From Taxillus chinensis (taxonomy: Eukaryota > Streptophyta > Magnoliopsida > Santalales > Loranthaceae), in the NCBI GenBank assembly GCA_023512835.1, contig CM042092.1, positions 24,479,543 to 24,543,542 on the forward strand: a DNA stretch of 64,000 nt, read 5' to 3'. Every line of letters starts with the position of its first letter. Position 1 is the first letter of the stretch. The notes beneath the pieces were generated by a model. The model ran no database searches, was not told the origin of the DNA, and saw only the letters and a program-made list of their open reading frames with translations. Below are positions 35,681 to 47,020 of the stretch, piece after piece. The position numbers were made by a program, and so were the translations under genes.

Positions 35681-36186
35681 GTTAGCGAGTGTGGTGGGAA
35701 TTTTGGAAGCTCCCGCCCGTTTGTGTGGAGATCTTTATTTTGTTATTGCGCGCGTCTTTACGCTTCGTGCGCATGCATGTGTTGCTAGGAACATGGGAAG
35801 GGTTGGGAGACTTGATCCCTACTTGTGATGGTTGCTCCCCTCTCACCTTGTGTTTGCTTTGTTTTCCGGGGGACTTACGGGTGTTAGGTGGATACAGAGT
35901 GGAAGACCATCTTCATTTGTATTGTTAGCCCGGTAATGTAATTTTATAATTTATGTAACCCAAAAGGTGGGGGGGATGTAATGAGGATTGAATTGTAGTA
36001 TGGAACATGGTTGGTTTGTGACCCCTTTGATGTTTGAAATTAAATAAAGATGTGGCTTGTTTTGTTTATTGTAATTGTTAGTTTTCTTTGTGTGGCGTCC
36101 GGTAATCTGACCCTTTGCCCTCAGAGTGTGGGTGAGAGAAGTCACGTCCCAGTTTCCCGGGTCGAAAATCCAGGGGCGTGACAGTA

Positions 36187-36197
36187 TGGTATCGAGC
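36187..36197 (+). other. Primer-binding site of element H (one-base variant)
   Basis: TGGTATCGAGC, three bases after the LTR end. It is the initiator-Met complement TGGTATCAGAGC less one A. Confidence 0.65.
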
Positions 36198-36599
36198 ATG
36201 TCTAGTTGGCCTAGGGTAGTGGGCGGACCTGGTTATCCTACGTCCTTTGGAGGACACTGGAGGGACGTACCTGATCAACATGGTTCTCCTTGAGCCTCAA
36301 GGTGTCTTAAGGTAGTCGATCTTGTGGTAGGTTTGCGTACATTGGCATTAGGACCTAGTTGCATTTCTTTGTGAATGTGTGCTAATCGTGGAAATTGTGG
36401 ATAACATGATTAAGTGTGAAAGTGTGCGACTCTGATTTGTTTAGCGATAAGGCAGAAGCTGTGAAATGTGCTTTATACAATGTATGTGTATAATATTATA
36501 TGATAAAGGAATTGATCGATGGGGTAGGTAGTGACGCGATAGATTATAAATTCATTTTGACATTTGTGCTTCTTACTTCGTGTAGTAAGAATCTGCGCC

Positions 36600-37780
36600 G
36601 AGAGAGAGACACGTGCGTCGGACGATGGACGTGAGTCATCCTGCCCATGAGGTCCGGGTGCGGGACGATCCGTTGGAGGGCATGCGTTGTTCTTGGCACG
36701 GCTACGAAGGCATCCGGCTGGAAGTACGAAAGGCTACGGGAGGGAATCCGGCGGGAGGTTCGGGGGAATACGGCCGGTGAGATGGCGGCCTGACGGGTGG
36801 TGCCACCACCCCCGATAGGGGAGTTGCCTCGTGAGCGTGAAGTTCGGCTGGGTGGTGTGCAGAGCTTCGTGCGAGGATGACGTGGTGACACGGTTCCGAA
36901 GGAGCAACCTCGGCGATTCAAGGGGGAAGGTGATCCCGTGGTGGCGGGCGATGGTTGAGCGGATCGAGCATGTGTTCTCCGCTCTCACTGCCCGGGAGGA
37001 GGATAAGGTGCGGCAGCCGTGCGAGCGGTTTGGAGGGGATGCTGGAGTGGTGGACGAGTGTCGCGGGGAAGCCGTGCGGTGCGATTCATGCTTTAGGAGG
37101 AGTTACGCTAACTCTCTTCAAAAGCGAGATCTTCCGGGAATCGGAGAGATGGCGAAGAAGGGAGGAATTCGGCGGCTAAGTAGGGATCCGGGACGGTACA
37201 CTGAGTATGAGCGGGGAGTTTCGGGCTTAGTAGGTTTACTCAGGCGAGGCAAGGAGAACCTACTGCGGGGTTACGGGACGGCCCGTATGGCGAGAGGAGA
37301 GTTGGATGATGGAGGCAGGCCCGTGGGTGGCGATTGCGAGTGGGCACGATCGAGATGCAGGGCCCAAGAGGCTCGAGACGGAGGGAGAGATGGCAGTTCT
37401 TTTTCGCCGATCGGGGTCGGACATCGCATGAACCCGGGAGGTTCACCTTTGGCGGCGGAAGGACGGGTGGTCCATCGCGGGAATACACACTGGCGGTTGT
37501 CCTGGCTCTGCGGGAAACGGGGGTCACTCCGAAGTGCCCCAGAAGGGTGCTGCATGACAACAGCGTAGACGAAGAGGCCGTTTGCGCGGGTTTGCGGGGA
37601 GTGGCAACGAGGGGAGCGGGAGCGTGGCATCCGGCGTGAGGAGTGATCTTGCCACATGCACCCGGTGAAGACCAGCTCGTCGGTGGCGCAGCCGGCGAGC
37701 GGGATCCCGGTCGGACCGGCCTCGGGGAGCAGTAACTGACGGTGATCTTGTAAGCGATCCAGGGCGGGAGCCGCCCGGTG
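36600..37780 (+). pseudogene. gag of element H (broken)
   Basis: The + frames contain pieces such as RRFKGEGDPVVAGD near 36910 (the FxGxxDPxxAxxW region of chromovirus gag) and FKSEIFRESERWRRREEF near 37120-37170, followed by YTEYERG near 37200. Stops and frame changes break every frame. The long antisense frames here (for example 37271-37891) are by-products of high GC. No zinc knuckle could be read. Confidence 0.55.
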
Positions 37781-37782
37781 GA

Positions 37783-37998
37783 GTGAGCCCTGACAGTGCT
37801 GCACGGGCCAGGGGGGTGTTTGCACTGATAAAAGCACCCCGGGGAGGAGGCTGTTTACCACCTTCGTCGGCGAGAGGAGGAGCGGGACCATCGGTGGTTA
37901 GGAGTACTCTTTTGATCTCCCGCATGCTTGCTTCGATTGCCGATACGGGTGCGTCATGTTCTTTTATTGCTGAGCTTATAGTTGAGGCTTGGGGTTAA
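37783..37998 (+). pseudogene. Aspartic protease of element H, N-terminal part
   Basis: A 71-codon open segment: RGVFALIKAP, then GPSVVRSTLLI and the active site IADTGASCSFI (DTGAS at 37942-37956), followed by a stop. This is the usual arrangement at the start of chromovirus pol. After a gap, an LGMDWL string near 38145-38160 marks the end of the protease fold. Confidence 0.7.
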
Positions 37999-38394
37999 CG
38001 TGTGTTGAGGTGGAGAGGCCCTTAGTTGTAGAGTCTTCGGTGGGAGGTATGATTGAGGTGGCGACCGTTTGCTAATTGTGTTCTTAACCATGGGTGATGT
38101 GGGGGTGACCGTTCGCATATGATGCGCTTCGTCTTTGACGATCTTGGGTATGGATTGGCTTATGGCTTTCCAGGGCCAAGATTAGTACTTCGTGGCGTGT
38201 ATCCTTCATGTCACCCGGGAATCTCTTGTACACAGGGAGTGGGATCGTGGTGGTCGAGCCGGGCGGTGTTGGACGATTGAGTGCATTCAAATCGAGTTGC
38301 TACACGACTTCTTGACGAGGAAGGTGGAAAGAGGGCGTGGCCCATTGTTGTGGACCAATTTCGGATGTTTTCCGAAGAGTTGAGGAGTTTGCCA

Positions 38395-39030
38395 CCTAGT
38401 GTGGAAGTTCACCGTTAGTTGGTGCCGGGGACAAGTCCGATTTCCCAAATAACGTATCGTATGGGGCCAAAGCCAGTTGAGGGCCCTAATGCATCCGAAG
38501 TTGGTAGGCCGGAGTATATCGGACCAAGTACCTCACCTTAGGGTGCTGGGTCCTCTTTCTTAGAGCGGATTGCACGCTTCAAATCTACAAATCGACTACG
38601 GTGAAAGAGTAAGTCGGTATTTACGAAAAGCAATATCCGTTACCTCGAATGGATGACCTGTTTGACCAGTGGGTGGGGCGGTGGTTTCCAAGATAGATTT
38701 ACGATCGGATTATCACCGGCTCGGGGGGTTAGGGAGGGACATCCCTAGACGGCCTCCGGTGCGGTATGGGCATTATCGGTGGGTATTGATGCCTTTCGGG
38801 CTCCGTAATGCGCGACGGTCTTAAATGCATTGGCTAGACGGTCTTTGCTCCATACTTGGATTCGTTTGTGGTGGTGTTTATTTATGATGTCTTGGTGTAT
38901 TCCAAGACCAAGGGAGCATGTGGAGCATTTGGCAACAATGTTCTGTGCCAACCGAGACCGGCTGCTGTTTGTAAGTTTAGCGAAATATGATTTTTTCGCT
39001 GAGGGGTTCACTTTCTTAGCCATGTGGTTG
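38395..39030 (+). pseudogene. Reverse transcriptase of element H
   Basis: Recognisable in shifting frames: YPLPRMDDLFDQ near 38630-38665, SKIDLRSDYHRL near 38690-38720, MPFGLRNA near 38790-38815, and VVVFIYDVLVYSK near 38870-38910. The catalytic FIDD box is altered to FIYD. The following EHVEHLATMFCANRDRLLF is the usual thumb start. Large parts are missing and the enzyme is dead. Confidence 0.7.
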
Positions 39031-39181
39031 TGTTGAGGAGTTGGGGTGGACCGGCCAGATTGGCGGCATCGTGGGCGGGCCGACCAGCGTTTTGAATCCG
39101 TATCTTTGCGCGGCAGGTTATCGTCGTTTATAGAGGAGTTGTCGGTTTAGCGGCCTCTAGGTGAGCGTTGAGTAGGAAAGA

Positions 39182-39590
39182 GTGAAGTTTGAGTGGATGG
39201 ACAAGTGCGATAGCGTTTGAGACTCTCAAAACCCGTTTGACCCCTTTACTTTTTGGGTTGACCTGTGAGGATATTAATCCTGGGTATGTTGCGATCGTGG
39301 GATGGTTTGGGGTGTGTGCTTATGCGAGAGCACGGTGTGGTAGCCTATGGATCGAGGCAATTGAAGCCTACTGGCGCAGTGTATCCCACCCATGACTTGC
39401 AAGTTAGTGTTATCGTCTTACGCCTCAAGAGTTAGCCCTCACCTCTTCAGGAAGAAAGTTTGTAGTATTCTCGGATCCCGAGAGCCGTCTCATCTTTACT
39501 CGGAGGGACCAGATAAAGACGAGAGGAGATGGGTCGTGTCTGCCGGACCTTTGACTTTGCCTATACCGAACAAGAGCAATCGTTGTGACT
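39182..39590 (+). pseudogene. RNase H of element H
   Basis: KFEWMDKCD, then AFETLKTRLTPLL mark the connection into RNase H. Later pieces are RQLKP near 39360 and YPTHDL near 39385 (after a frame change), and a diverged FSD string near 39465. No full domain survives. Confidence 0.5.
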
Positions 39591-39899
39591 GATGGAAAAG
39601 GGAAGGTTGAGGTGGCCGTGAGAGTGGAAGGTGATGGAAGCGGTTGGCCGTATTTACGAGTTGCTTTGGCTGACAGTGATGAAGCCAGTCTTTGGAGTCC
39701 TATGTGGTTATACACGAGTTATATCGGCGAGTGCGGGAGGACGATTGGGTGATATTATCGGTGTGAGTTCTCAGGTGTTGCCCCGTGTGGAGGCCCGACG
39801 AACTAGCATCGGAGGAGGCGGGCGGAGGATCCTGGCGTGGGTTGTCTTTCAAGGCATTTGTGTAGCCCCTTCTCATAGGGGGAGGAGGTGATGAGGGGA

Positions 39900-40310
39900 C
39901 TTTCATCGATCTAGAGTTGTTGTACGTCCGGAGGCACGAGATGTACCATGCACTCGGGGAGGCACCCCGGTGGCACAGGATGAAGCGTGTTGTCGCGGCT
40001 TTCGTTTCGAGGTGCCTCACTTGTCAGCAAGTAAGGGCGGGCATCGGCGACGTGACCCATGTTATAGCCATTGCACGAATGGCGGAGTGGAAGTGGGACC
40101 ACATCGCGATGGACATGTTTGGTCTTAGCCCCCACCTGGGGAGGAAGGATATGATTGGGTGCTTGTGGATCGGACTCACCAAAGTCGGCCCATTTCCTGA
40201 TTGTCCACGGGATTCCGCCGAGGTTTTAAGTCGTTTGTGTGTGACAGAAATTGTGGTGCCTGCATGGGGGTGCCATTGTCGATTGTGTCCGACAGGGAAC
40301 TAGGAAATTC
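39900..40310 (+). pseudogene. Integrase of element H, zinc finger and core start
   Basis: The segment 39917-40303 reads RHEMYHALGEAPRWHRMKR (residues of the HHCC finger, first part degraded), then VSRCLTCQQVRAG with the two cysteines, then WKWDHIAMDMFG, the start of the catalytic core with its first aspartate. A KVGPFPDC piece follows. The rest of the core and the chromodomain region were not readable. Confidence 0.65.
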
Positions 40311-40733
40311 CCTTCCCATTTTTGGGAAGGCTTACGAGGCGTGGGAACAAACTTAGCTTAAGTACGGCCTTTCTGCCGGAGGCGGTGGCCGGACGGAGAG
40401 GGCCAGATCAGACCTTGGAGGACATGTTCCGGGCACCGTGTGTTGGAATTCCCGGGAGGCAGTGAGCCCCCCACGGCTGTTGGTGGGTTTTTACATATGA
40501 TTCAGTAAATCCAATGGGATAGCTCCTTTTAGGCGTTGTAGGCGGGCCGTGCAGATCACCGTTGTGTTGGATTGAGGTAGGAGAGGTTTGCCCTCTTGCA
40601 GGACCCACAGATGGTTCAGAGGCTACCGAGAAGGGTTAAGTTGATTCATCGAGCGTTTGTGCAAATAGGTGGCTTGTATTTTGTTTTCATTGCATTTTGT
40701 TTCTTTTGAGAGACGAAAAGTCTTAAGGAAGGA

Positions 40734-41270
40734 TGTAATGACCCGTGCTTGCGGGTAGCCTTTTGAGTGGAAATTGTTGAGTTTTGGGGGTTTTTCTTTC
40801 CACACACTTTGGCTAAATCATCTTGTATGTTGATATGAGCAAAGCAAAGAGCAAGTTTGAGGCAATAAAGTGCCGTGAAATACTTGCATGAGAATAGCTT
40901 GGCGTGCGGTGATATTTTTTATGGGAGCTTTCCGATGTTGTCTAAAACATAGAAAAAGTCTGGTGTTTGGAGGTACCCCGAGAATCCTGCATGGGACAAT
41001 TAATTTAAAAAACAGAGGCATGTTCAATAGTTGTCTTCCCTTTTGTTTTGCCTGATGATTTCTTCCTGAGACCAAGTTGAATAGTGAGTATTTTTGGTGT
41101 GTGTATATGGATGTGGGAAGGTGTGTAGCTTGTTTCTCAAAACTAAGTCGTTTGATCTTTAGGATGCCCTCAATCAAAATACGTCGTTTTGATGTTGTGT
41201 TGTCTTATATAAGGAGGAGAAGCCCTACTGTTTTAGGTTTGGGGCTTTGTTGCCCTCACCAGCCGTAAAT

Positions 41271-41311
<41 letters not shown>

Positions 41312-41481
41312 AGGCTCTCAGTTGCTGTGAGGCGTCTTCCAAGTGGGTGATCGGTGTCTGGGTGGGTGGGCAATTGTGGATGAATGAGATGTGCGGCTAA
41401 TTGTTGCATTTTATTTGAGGTGAGTTACAATTCTTGCTAATCCCTCTCTGTCCTAGGGAGTTCTTAGGTAAATTCGATCCC

Positions 41482-41540
<59 letters not shown>

Positions 41541-42534
41541 AATCATATAGGTGTGATCTCAATATGGATGTTGCCCTCAATGGCATTTTGGTGAGACTCT
41601 GTTGTTAGGTAGTCGGTCCATGTTATGTTAGATGAAAATGAAAAAGTGAATAATGCCGTATTAGCCTGTGCCTGGTACACTTTGTTTTATTAATATGCAT
41701 GTGTGGTGGACTTGTATTTGGTATATGTATGCTCTTTGGGTGTTTGTTCTAATGCTGAATAGCTGAGTTTGTACGTGTGAGCAGGGTTGCACACCAAGTG
41801 TTTGGTTTTATGCTTGATTGACCGTGGTGTATGTTGTGTACCTGCCTGTAGTATCTAGCGAAGAGAGCGATTAAATTACTTTACACGAAGGCGGTTAAAC
41901 TAGTCGCTTTGAAAGGGGGGAGATAAATTACTTTCCTTGAGAGGCGCGGATTAAATACGATGGCACGAAGAGCGGTTAAATCCCCTTAGCAGAGATGTGG
42001 TTTGTTAACTTGATATATTTAGGGGGCGGAGTGCACTTTGTTTGTGTAGCTAGGTCTTTATTTTCTTATTCTTGCTATATCCTCTTTGTGCACATGCATG
42101 TAGCATTTAGGAACATGTGGGGAAGGGTTGAGAGACTTGATCCCTACGGCGACGTGGTTGCTCACCTCCTATTGTGTTTGCTTGTTTTCCGAGGGACTGG
42201 GCAGTTAGGTGGAATCTGCAGGAAGGTGGAAGCCCATCTTCATTTTATTGTTCACTTCGATAATGTAATTTTATAATTTATGTAACCCAAAATTGGGGGG
42301 GGATGTAATAAGGGATTGAATTGCTTAGTATGGAACATGGTTGGTTGTGACCCCTTTGATGTTTGAAATTAAATATAAAGATGCTTGGCTTGTTTGTTTA
42401 TTGGTACCCCTTAGTTTTGCTTGTGTGGCATCGATGGCATCCAACCCCTTTGCCCTCCGTGTGCCGGGGTGGGAGACGGGAAGTCACGCCGTGCAGTTTC
42501 CCCGGGTCGGAAATCCGGGGGGAGAAATGACGCA
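40734..42534 (+). repeat. 3' LTR of element H
   Basis: TGTAATGACCC to ATGACGCA, 1801 bp, longer mainly through GA, AT and small insertions. A purine stretch (AAGGAAGGA, 40725-40733) just before it is the likely polypurine tract. The last bases have diverged from the 5' LTR end. Confidence 0.85.
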
Positions 42535-42729
42535 GTTGATTAAATTGCATATTTGTGTAACTGATTAAGTGCTATGAATGAAGGTTTAAATTGAGAAAGT
42601 GTGAAAGTTGAATAATTTTGGTGCACACGCAATATCCATACTAGAACTTGATTCGTTATACGGGAGTTGTTCTCTTTATATATTTAAATTTGCATAGATT
42701 GGATAATTTTTGCTTAGTGCTTAATCTTT

Positions 42730-42771
42730 GTTTTTGTTTGAGGACAAACAAAGTTTAAGTGTGGGAGAATT
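42730..42771 (+). other. PPT region before the 3' LTR of element G
   Basis: TTGAGGACAAACAAAG, then TTTAAGTGTGGGAGAATT, directly before TGATCACGG. This is the Athila/Tat-type signature. Confidence 0.6.
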
Positions 42772-44152
42772 TGATCACGGTAAAATTTATCATTAAATTT
42801 GCATTTAATTTATGGCTTTAATTTAATATTTTATTGAATTGATGCATTTTATAATGATTTTTCCCCTATTTCACTTATTTGTTATTTTAATCACTTTTAT
42901 AGATTTAATATTAATTTTGGTGGTATTTAATTTTAATATTATTTCTTTAGGCTTAGTTGGTAATTATATTAAGTGATTTCTAGGTTAATTGCATTATGAG
43001 TTTTAATTGATGGTCAATATATGGAAGTGGCATTTTGTGTTCCCATGATGCAACTGTTTCTATGGAGAGAAGTTAAATAAAAAGCATGCAATTAATGAGT
43101 TGGCATTTATTAATAAAGGAAATTGCTCCGGATGCTTGGGTATATTGCATGGATTATAAGAGAATTGGAAAGGGGCTTTGATGTGTGGGCCACACATAAT
43201 TTAATCAAAGAAATAAAAGGATTTGGCTTTGCCTATTTTAAAGCCGTATGCAATTTGAAGAAACTAGTAGTGGAGGAGCTCTTCGACCCAGCGCTGTCTC
43301 AATACCCTAGCCTAGTGGAACACCATCTTCTAGTGCCGCTGCCCAATGCAGCAGTATTTCTACTGTAGCAAAGGAGAGAAGACCTACGCTGCACCCAACG
43401 CAACCTCCATCACACCTGATTTTATTCACGTAGCAGTATTTTAGCACAACACTGCAGGACTGTTCTTGTATTTTATTTTTATGTATTAATTTTATGTATT
43501 GATTTAGCTCAAACTTCAATTGTTATTTTGAATCTCTGTTCTTCATCTTAATAATTTATTTTGGTGCTATGGTTTGCAATTTGTTCCTCTATCTTTTTAA
43601 AATTCTTTGTAGTTAATTTGGGGTTCTAATTAATTATGGATTGTTTAAAGCATGATTTTTAATTGTGATTAGTTCGCGGTTGCAGTTAATTAATTTTAAG
43701 ATGTGAAGATTATTTTTCGTATTGTTTGATTTAGTCTTCCAAATACAAAACATAATCGTTCCTAGTATTAGTACGAGTTCAAGTCTGATTTCTAGTGTGA
43801 ATTTATAATTTAATTATAATCATGAAGTCTTGATTTAATTAAATTATGGGACCTTAAATATGTTATTGCATCTTTAGAAGATAATGATAAATAATAATTA
43901 AAGTGAGAGGTTAATTCAATTGCATCTTTAGTTAATTAATTTTCTTTACATATTTAATTTTATCTTAATTTCACACAAACACCCCCCCCCCCCCCCCCCC
44001 AATTTTCTAACTTAGCTTTTCTTTATTTTTCTTGAAGAATAAGTTGAATTAAATTTTATAAGTCCTCCGATTAGTGAACGACTTAGGTTAGTCCTATATT
44101 ATACTTAGTTTAAATTTTATTTGAAGTGCGTTTGCGATAAATGCTCTTTTCA
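42772..44152 (+). repeat. 3' LTR of element G
   Basis: TGATCACGG to GCTCTTTTCA, 1381 bp. It contains a run of 19 C at 43982-44000 where the partner LTR has five. Confidence 0.8.
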
Positions 44153-44172
44153 ACCTCTCAGGCACAGTTAAA

Positions 44173-44333
44173 TATACCAGTTAAATATCCATTTTTAAGC
44201 ACCAATTCAACCCAAAAATGAGTTCCTTAGTCGTGATCTATCGATTGTGTTCATCCTGGTTTTGTCCCGAAATCCAATTATACCAGTTAAATATCCATTT
44301 TTAAGCACCAATTCAACCCAAAAATGAGTTCCT
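44173..44333. repeat. Identical 55-bp direct repeats
   Basis: 44173-44227 and 44279-44333 are identical over 55 bp (start TATACCAGTTAAATATCC), 106 bp apart, inside otherwise old LTR D. Confidence 0.9.
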
Positions 44334-47020
44334 AACTCGTTTTAGCCATATTAAGCTACCAAAACGACCTTAGTTTGAAGGTTAACAAACAAAATCGGGT
44401 TTCCCTAACTTAAGGTTTATACATCAAATTTCACGAATTTGGGGTTAATTCTTATGTTTTATCTACTCTAGTAAACATAATCAATAACATATGAGTGAGA
44501 AAAATGAATTCTTTCCTCAATTACAGTTGATTTGAGCTCTGAATCGTCCAATTTGCTTTCCCCTTCTCTTTCACTCTCCTCTCCTCTCTTTCTCTCTCTA
44601 GAAAGGCAAGCACGTAATGAAATTATGGATTAGGGTTCTTCTCTTCCCTTTTTATAGTTTCCCACATTAAATTTATTAAAATATTATAATTACCCATACA
44701 GGGGCCCCGACTCCAAATCAAGTCCAATTACTGTCAAAACGCTCCATTTGACGAGTATATCACTATACTGATATCTATTTTTTCCAAATAATACCTCGAA
44801 TACAAAGTCACCCGACCACACCATAAAAATCCAAAAATTACCTTTTCGGGGCTTCTACTCCAAATCGGGCCCACTCACAGTCAAATCTCTCTGTTCGACG
44901 CCTAAGTCGTCGTACTGATATTCACATCTCTCGATGTGCACTCTATCACATGGTTAACTCCTAGAACCCCAAACACGGGTCATTACAATCGTGGTCTTTA
45001 AGTCTTTAGGATTCCAATTTTCTTCTAATGATCTAGTGAATTGTACCTTGATTCCATGATTCCTGTCAAAATATAGCAAAAATACCACAAAACTACAAGA
45101 AGTCCTCTTTTCCGGGTTAAGGTATGAAAGTGTAATAATGTAGCTCAATCGGGCAATAAATAAAGTAAAAGACTATGAAAATGTACCCAAAATGGCCCCA
45201 AAAAAAGAGGTATAAATCCCCCTGATCAATGTACAAGTTCCTAACACAACCTAACTAGACGCTCATAGTGCTAAACTGGCATTCTATTAAGTTTCCAATC
45301 CCAACATTTATAACATTCTTTATTATGTCAAACTAAACATTATAACATTGCCAAAATAGCTTATTAATACTAAGAAAACACCCCTCAAAGGCCCTATGAT
45401 CATCCCCAATACATCCGGCACGAAACGGATGCGAAACGGCAAAAACGGGTGCGCACAGTAACCCCGGCTGCAGCCTTTTTGTTTTTTGCTTCCCGTTGGC
45501 CGCAGCCGGACCCCTGATCTTCCCCAATTCTACATTTTCATAAAATTTCGGCCAATTTTCGACCACAGGTCCGGTCCAAACTCAAAATTCACCAAATTTT
45601 GAGTTCTAAACATCAAATTGAAGCCTCAAACACTATCCTAAGGCTTTAAGGAGACTACACACAATTTTTTGAAAATTAAAATGCACCATATACCAATTTC
45701 TATCGAAATCTGACCAAAAACACTGCCAAACTTAAATCTTATCATTTTTACAATTTTAATTCATTGTTTAGCATAGAAATAACACTAACAAGCTAACAAT
45801 CACATACATAACATCATACAAACTTCAATTTGAACGATTTAGCCCAAATTCATGTTTTTCCCAATTTCTAGGGTTCATCAGAAATCCTCAATTTCTAGTA
45901 TAATCATGCATAATCGATGCAATTAAACTATATAGGGAGTTAGGAACACCAACCTAGAAGCTAGTTCGTTGCTTGGATTGGCTTAAAACACCCAAAATCG
46001 GAATCCCCAACTCCATAACTCTTCTCCCATATACGATGCTCCAACGACAAATGCAAAAGTGCGTTATCTTTTTCTCTCCTCTACTATTTATATTTCTGCT
46101 GTAATTACAGTAGTAAATCCCCAAAAAATAAAATACCCTCTTGAGGGCATGAACTTTAAATTGAGCCCAAGTACACTCACGTCTTCAATTCCAGAAGCCT
46201 AAAATTAAGCACATGGCTACCCCATGATTGCACCCAAAAGATTAAAGGGTTGGTGACTAGCACCTATTAGTGACTATAAAGCAAGTGTTGTCTCACGCTC
46301 CCTAGTACTATCACATAACAGGGGTATGATAATACTTTTCTAATGACGTCCATTAAACAAAATACTTTAAAACAAATCAACCATAAAATAATTAAAATGT
46401 CTTATAATGTCCATGAACCCATGTTCAGAAAATCAAAATCTAAACAAATAACACATATTAATCCTAAGTTCTATAATTACAAAAGCATCACATCAAAACC
46501 ATGGTCTACCTAACTATTAGTGCTCCTCCAATCTCCCTTCAATACCTGCAAGGGATTTAACAACGTAGGTGTGAACTTCACAACTCAGTAGGTGACTATT
46601 AGTCTACACTCTCTTGTTAGTTAAACTAACAGATTCTACATGCAAGGTATAAATGTGCGAGTGTAGTGTTTCATAGCCACATCATATGTAAACATCATTA
46701 TTCATAACAATTTAATCACACACTTTACAGTGCATATTGTGCTTTACCGCACCGATGTCCATGACCAAATCCGTCATCCCCTTTGCCCTCATCAGGCCTT
46801 TGTTCTTTACCAGACCATTATCTTTTACCGGACCTTATAATAATAGATATAATGCACTATATACTAAAACATATATCAAATGTTCAAATAAAATAAGTTC
46901 ACAATCCACATGCTATCAACAAACGTACAAGTTCAATATATCAAACTAGAGAGTCTCATGGGGGTCCCACATTATCATAAACAACACAAGAGTCGAAAAG
47001 AACCATACCAAGCAAACCTA

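Larger units (their letters stand above)
34471..36183 (+). repeat. 5' LTR of element H
   Basis: TGTAATGACCC to AGGGGCGTGACA, 1713 bp. It contains paired ACGT palindromes, TATA box, reverse telo-box, GA tract, (AT)n at 35199-35230, and a short tandem region built on GCGGTTAAAT. Confidence 0.85.
34471..42534 (+). mobile_element. Chromovirus-like Ty3/gypsy element H, full length but decayed
   Basis: An 8.06-kb element with LTRs 34471-36183 and 40734-42534, a Met-tRNA-type primer site, and remnants of gag, protease, RT, RNase H and integrase in order on the + strand. GTTGATT precedes it (34464-34470) and follows it (42535-42541). The gene order, DTGAS protease, CLTCQQV-type integrase finger and iMet primer site fit Del/Tekay-like chromoviruses. 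Both LTRs and coding regions carry many substitutions and small indels. It is nested in element G. Confidence 0.8.
30807..44152 (+). mobile_element. Element G: LTR element of Athila/Tat type without gag-pol
   Basis: The LTRs 30807-32065 and 42772-44152 face the same way and start TGATCA. Flanks are ACCTT (30802-30806) and ACCTC (44153-44157). After removing nested element H the interior is only about 2.6 kb: a T-rich leader, a broken ORF region, a TTCAAGTGTGGGG motif, about 1.5 kb of AT-rich DNA, then GAGGACAAACAAAG...AAGTGTGGG before the 3' LTR. No gag, protease, RT or integrase motifs are present, so it would have depended on another element. No primer site could be read after the 5' LTR. 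Confidence 0.7.
30221..44987 (-). repeat. Chromovirus-type solo LTR D, split by element G
   Basis: Pieces 30221-30806 and 44153-44987. The left end TATCACGCCC is TGTCACGCCC with one G-to-A change, and the right end is CACGGGTCATTACA. Flanks are ATCAT (30216-30220) and ATCGT (44988-44992), a 5-bp duplication with one CpG-type change. Removing element G rejoins a run of TTACCTCTGAGG-like repeats, which confirms the split. A minus-strand TATAAAAAG with AACCCTAA lies near 44625-44660. Confidence 0.7.
25819..45229 (-). repeat. Athila/Tat-like solo LTR F, split by LTRs C and D
   Basis: Pieces: 25819-27273, 30170-30215 and about 44993-45229. It lies inside LTR B, and the 7-bp string TGTACAA stands at both edges (25812-25818, 45230-45236). 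Its outer end in minus orientation is TGATCAGGGGGATTTATACC. Near the other end is ATCGAACCCAAGGG, like the GTCGAACCCA string of the Athila-type LTR. The three pieces read on consistently once C and D are removed. Confidence 0.5.
25037..46200 (-). repeat. Chromovirus-type LTR B, split by a nested insertion
   Basis: The left part (25037-25811) starts TGTCACGTCC and contains CCCGCACCTAAAGGGTCAAG, like LTR A at 11120, followed by GTCCATGGACCCATG and CTCAGTAGGTGACC, which recur in LTR E. The right part (about 45236-46200) carries the U3 half, with a TATAAATAG-type box near 46090 on the minus strand and CCCTCTTGAGGGC, which parallels LTR A near 13225. The right end is missing at the junction with LTR E. 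No primer site is present, so it is treated as a solo LTR. The coordinates include everything nested inside it. Confidence 0.55.

Noticed and set aside
36544..37925. Several long antisense and + ORFs (for example 36831-37568, 37271-37891)
   Set aside because: They are shadows of the GC-rich gag region of element H. Only the fragments with gag and protease motifs were kept.
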